Shown here piece by piece: positions 1 through 5,657 of a stretch of 6,180 bases of DNA. Made by a program: the position numbers and the translations under genes. The notes under the pieces were generated by a model, which saw only the letters and a list, made by a program, of their open reading frames with translations, searched no databases and had not been told where the DNA came from. Position 1 is the stretch's first letter; every line of letters begins with the position of its first letter. Source of the DNA: Gammaproteobacteria bacterium (GTDB lineage: Bacteria; Pseudomonadota; Gammaproteobacteria; UBA6429; Thiohalophilaceae); the NCBI GenBank assembly GCA_029880425.1, contig JAOUOK010000124.1, positions 1-6,180 on the forward strand. The letters run 5' to 3'.

Positions 1-1803
1 GCTGGCGGCATCATGACCATTGCGCCGGTCAACACAATCAAGAAAGCGCATTAAGAGTAATCGTTTTGACTTTCGAGCAGCATAGCTGGTATGAAGTAAT
101 GCGTGTGCCTCTGGGGAATTCGGTTGCTTTAATTCAGTGGCGTATAATTTTTGAATGTCCTTATTTTCATAAGAGCGCCGCCGCGGGGCATTCTTGTCTA
201 TTTGATAAATTGCCTGCATACGCTTTTCCAGTACCAGGGGATCCATCGATTTCGGTTCACCACCACCACCAAGACAACCCCCGGCACAGGCCATGACTTC
301 AATCGCGACGTACTCATCCCGCCATGATTCTGTTTCCAGCATGCGTTGGGCCGTTGCGATACCATTACAGATGGCGACTTTACCAATACCAGGAATCTCG
401 GCAGTCTTTACGCCAGTGCTGACACCGCGAAGTTGATGCCATTCCAGCGGCAGCGTGTTTTCCTTGCCAATAAAATGGGAGGCGGTACGGACCACCGCTT
501 CCATCACGCCGCCCGATGCGCCAAAGATTTGCCCCGCACCGGTACTTTCTCCTAATGGATTATCAAAATCAGCTACTTCGGATAGTGCGCTAAACGAAAT
601 ACCACGTGCTTTGATCATCCGCGCCAGTTCACGCGTGGTAACAACATGATCGATATCACCGGCTACACCAGGCCGAGCGGCTTCATCTTTCTTGGCCGTG
701 CAGGGCATCACGCTAACAACATAGGGTTCAACTTTTCCTTGTGCAAAATCAGGACCAAGGGAGCGGGCAAAAGTACTTCGCTTGGTCAGCGCACCATGCA
801 TCTGTGTTGGTGACTTGGTTGTACTCAGGTGTGGCAGAATATCAGGCCGGTTGATTTCAACCCAGTTCACCCAGCCCGGGCAGCAGGAAGTGAAAATCGG
901 TAACAATTTTTGTTTATCATTCTGTAGTCGGCCGAGAAACTCGGTGGCTTCTTCCATGATGGTTAAGTCAGCACCAAAATTAGTATCAAACACGTAATCA
1001 AATCCCAGTTCGCGCAGGGCATTGATCATTCTGCCTGTGCTGACGGTGCCGGGTTTCATTCCGAACTCCTCACTAATAGCAATGCGTGATGCCGGTGCTA
1101 CCTGTACTGCAGATACGCGCCTGTGGGCATCAAGGGTATGCAGTACATCGTGCCAGTGCGGTGTTTCAATCAAGGCACCTACCGGGCAGACAAGGGTACA
1201 TTGGCCACAGGAAATACAGTTGGTGTCTGCCAGCGAGTGATCGAAAACGGTAACAGGTAAGCGGCCGGAGCCACGCTCGGCAAATCCAATAATGTATTGT
1301 TGTTGTCCTGCATCACCACAGGCCTCGACACACAGGCCGCATTCAATACACTTGGATAAATCACGCCAGATACTCGGCGAGGTATGATCAGTCAGGCGAT
1401 GCTCAGGATGTTGTTCTGATCCTCTTGGGAGCTTTTCCCAGCGCTCCTCCCATTGATTTTCGTGAACAAGATTCTGAAACTGGCAAGTGCCGCTCACTTC
1501 GCAGCGCATGCAATCGTTAGGGTGGCGAGCCAGCAGCCATTGTGCATCGGCTTTACGAAATTCCTGAAGTTCCCTGGAGTCTGTTTCGACAACATCGCCA
1601 TCTTTCGCTTTTGTTATGCAGGAAGGTTGGGGCCGGTTTTCGCCGGCAACATTCACCAGGCACATACGGCATACAGCATGGCAAGGCAGGCGCGGATAAT
1701 GGCAAAGCGTGGGAATATACACGCCAGCTTGCCTGGCGGCATCAAGTAATGTCGAGCCATCACTCACTTCAACAGTTCTTTCATTAACGGTAAGCTTAAT
1801 CAT
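1..1803 (-). CDS. hydA: [FeFe] hydrogenase catalytic subunit (3' end outside window)
   Basis: This enzyme catalyses reversible H2 formation/oxidation (2H+ + 2e- to H2), probably in the cytoplasm because no signal peptide is seen. The frame is open for 601 codons, from ATG at 1803 to the left edge, with no stop. Domains run in the order of Clostridium CpI. A 2Fe-2S ferredoxin domain has C34, C45, C48 and C62. A His-Cys 4Fe-4S site has H94, C98, C101 and C107. Two 4Fe-4S sites follow (C152/C155/C158/C162 and C196/C199/C202/C206). The H-cluster motifs are L1 TSCCPGW (C307, C308), L2 MPCTAKK (C368) and L3 EVMACAGGC (M504, C506, C510). The proton-path residues C307, E285, E288, S327 and R292 are all present. 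The start is fixed by the ferredoxin fold and by an in-frame TGA two codons upstream; no clear Shine-Dalgarno is seen. Homologues usually end near residue 580, but here the frame continues for at least 20 more residues. The cluster layout also fits NAD(P)-linked (HndD-like) and bifurcating hydrogenases, but no partner subunits or HydEFG maturases lie in the window. Confidence 0.96.
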   Translation of the reverse strand, partial: MIKLTVNERTVEVSDGSTLLDAARQAGVYIPTLCHYPRLPCHAVCRMCLVNVAGENRPQPSCITKAKDGDVVETDSRELQEFRKADAQWLLARHPNDCMRCEVSGTCQFQNLVHENQWEERWEKLPRGSEQHPEHRLTDHTSPSIWRDLSKCIECGLCVEACGDAGQQQYIIGFAERGSGRLPVTVFDHSLADTNCISCGQCTLVCPVGALIETPHWHDVLHTLDAHRRVSAVQVAPASRIAISEEFGMKPGTVSTGRMINALRELGFDYVFDTNFGADLTIMEEATEFLGRLQNDKQKLLPIFTSCCPGWVNWVEINRPDILPHLSTTKSPTQMHGALTKRSTFARSLGPDFAQGKVEPYVVSVMPCTAKKDEAARPGVAGDIDHVVTTRELARMIKARGISFSALSEVADFDNPLGESTGAGQIFGASGGVMEAVVRTASHFIGKENTLPLEWHQLRGVSTGVKTAEIPGIGKVAICNGIATAQRMLETESWRDEYVAIEVMACAGGCLGGGGEPKSMDPLVLEKRMQAIYQIDKNAPRRRSYENKDIQKLYATELKQPNSPEAHALLHTSYAARKSKRLLLMRFLDCVDRRNGHDAAS

Positions 1804-1990
1804 AATTCAACGGTTTAATAAAACTGCACAGTCAAAGATAAGTTATATGTAAAAGCCATACTTAAACATAGCATAGGATGGTACAAATTTATGAGGATAT
1901 CCGGAATTTATATTGCTGAAGAGTTAGGTGTGGATATGTTTTATAATCATGCCCTGGCTAAAATTGTTTATTCAAAACAGTGAATCTAGC
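1804..1990. other. Intergenic region upstream of hydA
   Basis: This 187-base AT-rich stretch separates the kinase stop codon from the hydrogenase start and should contain the hydA promoter if hydA is transcribed independently. On the minus strand a TATAAC hexamer (1847-1842) could be a -10 element, but no good -35 sits 16-18 bases upstream of it. A TTTACA (5 of 6 to the -35 consensus) lies at about 1851-1846 without a matching -10. No FNR-type TTGAT-N4-ATCAA palindrome, sigma-54 GG/GC pair or hairpin followed by a T-run was found by eye. A possible small plus-strand ORF lies inside this region and is listed separately. Confidence 0.5.
1891..1983 (+). CDS. Possible 30-residue small protein
   Basis: ATG at 1891 opens a 30-codon frame ending in TGA at 1981-1983. 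It is preceded by the purine-rich GGATGG about nine bases upstream, a plausible ribosome binding site. The product starts MRISGIYIAEELGVD and ends IVYSKQ, a mixed, soluble-looking composition with no membrane segment. It is divergent from hydA and convergent with the hybrid kinase, whose stop codon lies seven bases beyond its own. I recognise no family. It could be a real small protein, the remnant of a decayed gene, or a chance frame in AT-rich spacer; at this length chance is quite possible. Confidence 0.22.
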   Translation: MRISGIYIAEELGVDMFYNHALAKIVYSKQ

Positions 1991-3901
1991 TCAATGTTTT
2001 TTAAGCATGTTAATTTCGCTGATCAGATCTTTCTGGGTGAAGGGTTTGGGGATATAGCCTTTAATGTTTTTGCTTAATGCGATTTCTTTATTAACACCTG
2101 AATTATAGCCACTACATAATATAATATTTATATCGTTGCGAATTTGCAAAACAGCTTCGCATAGTTCTGTACCAAGAATTTCAGGCATTACCTGGTCTGT
2201 TATTAATAGGTCATATGCATATGGGTCTAACCTGAAATGTTCTAAGGCTTCAGGACTACTGGTAAAGGTAGTTACCTCGTAACCAAGTTTATTTAATATA
2301 TCACTAGCCAGTTCGTTATATAGTAATTCATCATCAACAAAAAGAATCCTGCTGTTACCATTCTGAATAAGCGGGATATCCTCTTGAGAATGAGAATCAG
2401 GCCGCACTTCCTGGTCAATAACAGGAAAATATAATTCAAATGTTGTGTATTGTCCGATTTCACTCACTACATTTACCGTACCACCATATGATTCCAGCAT
2501 GCTATATACCAGTGCCAGCCCCATCCCGGTACCTTCACCTACATCTTTTGTAGTGTAAAATGGTACAAAAATTTTCTCACGATCTTCATTACTTATACCG
2601 CAGCCACTATCTGTTACTAAAACTTTCATATAACTGCCTTCGGTCAGGTTTTTACTATCACTAATTTTTAAGTCATTAATACTAACTTCTTCTACTGATA
2701 TATTAATCTTGCCTTTATTATTCATGGCATGTACTGCATTGCTGACAAGATTTATTATTATTTGATTAAATTCATCCGGGTCAATTAAAACTGACTTACA
2801 ATTGCAATTTTGATTGAACTCCAGTTTTACAGAAGACGGAATTGTATTTTTAATAAAGTTAATAGCATCTGTGATCTGGCTGCATAAGTTAATTGCACGA
2901 GGTTTTTTATAATTATTTCGGCTAAATGAGAGAAGTTGCTCCACAATTTCCTTGGATCTATTGGCCGCATTAATTACATGACTGGTATATTTTTTAGTAT
3001 TGTTATCCGGGACAAGAGTTTCTGATAATATTTCAGTGTAACCAATAATAATACCAAGCATATTATTAAATTCATGGGCAACACCTCCAGCTAGTGTACC
3101 AATGGCTTGCATTTTATTTGCATGCTGAATAGCCTGTTCATTTTCAGCTTTTTCAAGTTCTAGCTGCTTAGCTTTACTGATGTCGATCCAGTTACCAATA
3201 ATATCCTTGACCTCACCATTTACATCCTTAACCAAACGTAACTCATCATGCATCCATACATAGTTACCATTACCATTCATGAATCGATACTCATGACTAT
3301 AATGTCCCTTTTCAAATAGTTGCCCAAGGTTGGAAAATACATGTTCCTGGTCATCCGGGTGGATGTGATTAGCCCAAAAACCAGCGTCATTAGTAAATTG
3401 TTCTGGCTTGTAACCCAGCTGTCTATTGATATTATTGCTGATAAATGTTGCTGGGAAATTACCTGATGGTTCGCATCGGTATATAACGGTTGCACTTTCT
3501 TCAAGTAATTCATCCAGGTTTTGTTGTGCAAACGCTAACTGATCTTTATGCTCTGAAATGTCAGAGAGTGAACCAAAAATAAAGTCAGTTTTTCCATTTT
3601 CTCCCATGTGAGTAATTGAGTAATCACGCACCCATCTTATTTTTTCATCCTTGTGAATAATACGATATTCAAGAAATCCTTCCTCATTGTTTAAGTTTAG
3701 TTTCCGTTCTTGTAAAACTCTTTCTTTATCATCTTCATGGATTGAATTAATCAGTAATGCTGGTTTTTCTAAACATTCCTCAGAGGTATACCCGAAAATT
3801 TCCTGGATAGCTTTATTCACGTACAATATGTCGTGATTCTCAGGGTCAACTACATAGATAACACCCGGTAGCTTATCAACAATAAATTTGAAGTCGAACA
3901 A
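1991..3901 (-). CDS. Cytoplasmic PAS-PAS hybrid histidine kinase
   Basis: This sensor kinase should autophosphorylate on histidine and pass phosphate to its own receiver. The first PAS domain spans residues 5-118 and a second, PAS_3-like, spans 133-245. A short helical linker leads to HisKA with the H-box AGGVAHEFNN (H276). The HATPase domain has the N-box NLVSNA (N388), G1 box DSGCG (431-435), F-box FVPF (445-448) and G2 box GEGTGMGLAL (455-464). The C-terminal receiver (518-636) keeps the acidic pair D523/D524, phospho-acceptor D569, S597 and K619, so all catalytic residues are intact. No membrane segment or signal peptide is seen, so the ligand must be intracellular. Neither PAS domain shows an LOV-type flavin cysteine motif; the cofactor cannot be told. 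There is no HPt or output domain, so an unlinked HPt protein or response regulator is probably needed. It lies 78 bases after the DUF6988-like gene and 187 bases before hydA. It is visibly more AT-rich than hydA. The start is TTG; no ATG precedes it before an in-frame TAG at 3937-3935. Confidence 0.95.
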   Translation of the reverse strand: MFDFKFIVDKLPGVIYVVDPENHDILYVNKAIQEIFGYTSEECLEKPALLINSIHEDDKERVLQERKLNLNNEEGFLEYRIIHKDEKIRWVRDYSITHMGENGKTDFIFGSLSDISEHKDQLAFAQQNLDELLEESATVIYRCEPSGNFPATFISNNINRQLGYKPEQFTNDAGFWANHIHPDDQEHVFSNLGQLFEKGHYSHEYRFMNGNGNYVWMHDELRLVKDVNGEVKDIIGNWIDISKAKQLELEKAENEQAIQHANKMQAIGTLAGGVAHEFNNMLGIIIGYTEILSETLVPDNNTKKYTSHVINAANRSKEIVEQLLSFSRNNYKKPRAINLCSQITDAINFIKNTIPSSVKLEFNQNCNCKSVLIDPDEFNQIIINLVSNAVHAMNNKGKINISVEEVSINDLKISDSKNLTEGSYMKVLVTDSGCGISNEDREKIFVPFYTTKDVGEGTGMGLALVYSMLESYGGTVNVVSEIGQYTTFELYFPVIDQEVRPDSHSQEDIPLIQNGNSRILFVDDELLYNELASDILNKLGYEVTTFTSSPEALEHFRLDPYAYDLLITDQVMPEILGTELCEAVLQIRNDINIILCSGYNSGVNKEIALSKNIKGYIPKPFTQKDLISEINMLKKH

Positions 3902-3909
3902 TAGATTTA

Positions 3910-3914
3910 CTCCT
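3910..3914 (-). promoter_or_regulatory. Ribosome binding site that fixes the TTG start of the kinase
   Basis: The minus strand carries AGGAG at 3914-3910, eight bases before the TTG at 3901-3899. It is the best Shine-Dalgarno match in the window and supports initiation at TTG: this codon directly precedes the first PAS domain, and no in-frame ATG lies upstream before a stop codon. Confidence 0.75.
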
Positions 3915-3979
3915 GAAATGCAAAATTCTTTACACTAAGAGCGGCCGGGTGAATTAAAAATTTAGTAAATAAACAATTT

Positions 3980-4576
3980 TTATTTAGCAAAAGTTTTTGC
4001 AAAATCAAAGGTATTATCCATGAGGTCCTGGTTCTTTGAAAGGCTGGCTAACTCAACGGCGGTGAGTACGGCAATTAATCCGGAGAATCGCAAAGCTTTT
4101 ATGACGTCAGTCTCTTTGCCACTATCATAACCTGTCGCTATTTCCTCAACCCGTCTCGAAACAGCATCTTTTCCCATATGGGTAAAACTATTGAATATAT
4201 TCCATTGTTTTTCTTTAATGCAGGAAAATAATCCTTCGTTTATTCCGGTGTGATCTTTAACTGCCTTGATTAATTCATGGAACTCCGGGTTAATCTTATC
4301 TGATTTAAAGTTGGTGATTTCATTTTGAGTGGCCACGTGCCTGAGCCATAATCCCCTGACTAAAGCCTCGAACTCTACCCGTAAAAGAGCGATAGCAGAA
4401 CCGTATAGCTCTTCTTTGCATAAGGTTAATATAGAAATATGATGCTCAATAACCATATCAAAGCAAGCATGTGACAGGCGTTCATTATCATTTTGTAATG
4501 AAAAGGGAATGGCGAATTTTTGATTTATCCAGCTGGCAACATTAATTTGTGAGTTTAAATCAGTTTCTATGTCCAT
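3980..4576 (-). CDS. DUF6988/DUF5677-like helical protein, function unknown
   Basis: This 198-residue protein is predicted soluble and almost entirely alpha-helical. The most telling segment is ALLRVEFEALVRGLWL (63-78), a pattern I associate with DUF6988/DUF5677-type proteins, in which an Arg and a Glu sit in a long helix. A second landmark, SFTHMGKDAVSRRV (130-143), resembles the conserved Thr/Tyr-x-His-x-Gly turn followed by SRR in the same group. A hydrophobic C-terminal helix (164-180) completes the fold. The arrangement is reminiscent of HEPN-like helical bundles found in some abortive-infection proteins, but no clear RX4-6H nuclease motif is seen, so no activity is assigned. The start ATG at 4576 follows an in-frame TAA four codons upstream; the Shine-Dalgarno is poor. 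The gene has a 285-base non-coding region upstream and is followed after 78 bases by the hybrid kinase. Family assignment is from memory of motifs, without a search. Confidence 0.8.
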   Translation of the reverse strand: MDIETDLNSQINVASWINQKFAIPFSLQNDNERLSHACFDMVIEHHISILTLCKEELYGSAIALLRVEFEALVRGLWLRHVATQNEITNFKSDKINPEFHELIKAVKDHTGINEGLFSCIKEKQWNIFNSFTHMGKDAVSRRVEEIATGYDSGKETDVIKALRFSGLIAVLTAVELASLSKNQDLMDNTFDFAKTFAK

Positions 4577-4637
4577 AGTTATAAGTTAAATCCAGGTTGG
4601 CTCCAAAGTGAATCATCGGGAGGAGCGTGGCTTGTAG

Positions 4638-4682
4638 TGAACAGCGTGAGTAACCTGTTGTAATTATTGTAGCTGCTGTTCA
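4638..4682. repeat. 8-bp perfect inverted repeat in leader region
   Basis: TGAACAGC at 4638-4645 is the exact reverse complement of GCTGTTCA at 4675-4682, separated by 29 bases. A related CCTGTTG lies in the loop (4654-4660) and offers an alternative pairing with the left arm. There is no T-run after it on either strand, so it is not a classical terminator. It could be a 5'-leader hairpin of the DUF6988-like mRNA or a dyad operator. An 8-bp repeat with a 29-base spacer can also arise by chance. Confidence 0.35.
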
Positions 4683-4761
4683 ATTTTAAGTTGGCTTGCT
4701 ATTTCTTATGTGTATTGTTCGTGCCCTTTTTTAAAAAAATATACCGAGCCTGCTTTAATAA

Positions 4762-4770
4762 ATTGTAGCA
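4762..4770 (-). promoter_or_regulatory. Extended -10 promoter candidate (TGCTACAAT)
   Basis: Read on the minus strand, 4770-4762 is TGCTACAAT: a TACAAT hexamer (5 of 6 to consensus) with the TG dinucleotide one base upstream that defines an extended -10. No good -35 hexamer is present 16-18 bases upstream, which extended -10 promoters can tolerate. Transcription would start near 4755 and leave a leader of about 180 bases before the ATG at 4576. Confidence 0.3.
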
Positions 4771-4796
4771 CGTATTGCGTAACAGTTTTTTCTTTT

Positions 4797-4829
4797 AAAA
4801 AGCGTTTGCGTGAAAGGTGATAGCTTTTT
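4797..4829. terminator. Weak terminator candidate after the glycosylase gene
   Basis: On the minus strand AAAAAGC (4829-4823) is followed 19 bases later by GCTTTTT (4803-4797), giving a 7-bp stem that ends in five Ts, 33 bases past the glycosylase stop codon. The stem is mostly A-U and the loop is long, so the predicted stability is low. It has the same form on the plus strand, where it would also end in a T-run. Confidence 0.25.
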
Positions 4830-4861
4830 GACTATTCTGGTTAAGTAATTGTCATGCAGGT

Positions 4862-5560
4862 TTAGATATCCCACCCGTTTAATTCACTTAATGCAGTTGA
4901 TTCGTTTAAATATTTAACGTTATTTTCTAATGATAATAATTGTATTTTCTTTAGTAACGATTTACTACTTAAAGAATCCAGGTTCTTACCTGAAATAGAA
5001 GAGTATTTAGATACATACCCCCACATATGTAATAAAGTATTTTCAATCAGCCGTTGTTCTGGTGCTGATCTTAAAATAGTCGTAATTTCACCTGAAACAC
5101 GATGCAGCTCTTTTGCCCCCGCTTTTGAATTTACCCATTTGCCAATAGTTTTATAAGCGCTGATGTCACGCGCCATGACAGAGTATTTATGCTGTGCCCA
5201 GAAATTCTGTGCATTTTTAGGTAAGGGAATGCGTCCGGGTTCAAGATGTTTATACTTTTGTTTTAATATTGAAATTTGTTGAGCGGGTTCATCGATAAAT
5301 ATTTCAGGCCATACGCCGGGTTTTGAGCGCAATAAAACCGGGGAACGATCTGTATATCCGCGTAAATTCATTTCAGCGACGAGTAGCTTATGACGTTGTT
5401 TCAAGGCCCAGCCAAGTCCAACCCAGCGTAGTGTTTCAGGATGTTTTGAATAGCCTTTTTTATTATTTTTAATTATAGATACAAGTCCATGTAGTTCGCG
5501 ATGTTCCCCGAGAAGACTTTGCTTGTTTAGATAACCCGGATTTAGATCCCAAATTCTCAT
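4862..5560 (-). CDS. Pyrimidine-dimer DNA glycosylase (endonuclease V-like) fused to a DUF1722/YbgA-like domain
   Basis: The N-terminal domain (residues 1 to about 95) resembles the T4 endonuclease V/Pyr_excise family, which removes UV-induced pyrimidine dimers and nicks the abasic site. The pattern LLGEHRELH (16-24) aligns with T4 LMAEYRELP, so E22 matches the catalytic Glu23 and R21 matches Arg22. HPETLRW (40-46) and LRGYTDRSPV (66-75) are further family landmarks. The C-terminal part (about 118-186) resembles DUF1722 of E. coli YbgA: WAQHKYSVMARD (121-132), then Y136 and IGKWV (139-143), then N174, H178 and GY (181-182). A 45-residue Ser/Leu/Lys-rich tail follows. At 232 residues it is much longer than the 138-residue T4 enzyme. 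The start is fixed because MRIW aligns with TRIN at the T4 N terminus; an AAGAGA sequence lies four bases upstream. Repair function is inferred from family; the role of DUF1722 is uncertain. Spacing to both neighbours (97 and 285 bases) suggests a separate transcription unit. Confidence 0.85.
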   Translation of the reverse strand: MRIWDLNPGYLNKQSLLGEHRELHGLVSIIKNNKKGYSKHPETLRWVGLGWALKQRHKLLVAEMNLRGYTDRSPVLLRSKPGVWPEIFIDEPAQQISILKQKYKHLEPGRIPLPKNAQNFWAQHKYSVMARDISAYKTIGKWVNSKAGAKELHRVSGEITTILRSAPEQRLIENTLLHMWGYVSKYSSISGKNLDSLSSKSLLKKIQLLSLENNVKYLNESTALSELNGWDI

Positions 5561-5637
5561 AGCGTCTCTTAAGATGTATCGCGATTCACATAACCTGCGG
5601 CTCTACGCTTTAACAAGCAGGCCACAAAGGTTGTTCT

Positions 5638-5655
5638 CGTCTATGTTTATAGACG
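5638..5655 (-). repeat. 7-bp hairpin directly after the acuI-like stop codon
   Basis: CGTCTAT at 5638-5644 is the exact reverse complement of ATAGACG at 5649-5655, with a four-base loop. It begins two bases past the stop codon of the reductase gene. The stem is compact and fairly stable, but on the minus strand it is followed by GAGAACAACC rather than a T-run. It may protect the mRNA 3' end or contribute to termination, but is not a standard Rho-independent terminator. Confidence 0.4.
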
Positions 5656-5657
5656 GG

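Larger units (their letters stand above)
4577..4861. other. 285-base non-coding region upstream of the DUF6988-like gene
   Basis: No ORF above a few codons was found on either strand. The stretch holds an extended -10 promoter candidate (4762-4770), an 8-bp inverted repeat (4638-4682), two A/T homopolymer runs around 4727-4739 and 4785-4801, and a weak AAAAAGC/GCTTTTT inverted repeat (4797-4829) between the upstream gene and the promoter. Together they suggest that the DUF6988-like gene is transcribed from its own promoter with a leader of roughly 180 bases. No tRNA and no known riboswitch core was recognised. Confidence 0.5.

Noticed and set aside
1..54. Plus-strand open fragment ending GGIMTIAPVNTIKKAH and TAA, possibly the end of a convergent gene
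   Set aside because: Seventeen open codons at a window edge are expected by chance nearly half the time, and it overlaps the open hydrogenase frame. The sequence is too short to assign; it is kept only as an ambiguity in the findings.
258..270. CACCACCACCACC run on the plus strand, resembling a poly-His tag
   Set aside because: It is the reverse complement of the glycine codons in the conserved L3 motif of the hydrogenase (GCLGGGGEP), not a tag or vector sequence.
66..1787. Several plus-strand and one-frame-off ORFs of 60-98 codons lying over hydA
   Set aside because: They are antisense or shifted shadows of the hydrogenase frame, which explains the whole region with conserved motifs from end to end; none has a recognisable product.
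3277..3531. 84-codon minus-strand ORF inside the kinase gene
   Set aside because: It is out of frame with the second PAS domain, whose frame carries clear family motifs, and has no recognisable domain.
5578..5585. ATCGCGAT palindrome upstream of the glycosylase start
   Set aside because: A single 8-bp palindrome with no second copy or promoter context; expected by chance.
5594..5621. CCTGC/GCAGG inverted repeat in the spacer before the glycosylase gene
   Set aside because: Only five base pairs with an 18-base loop and no T-run; too weak to call a terminator or operator.
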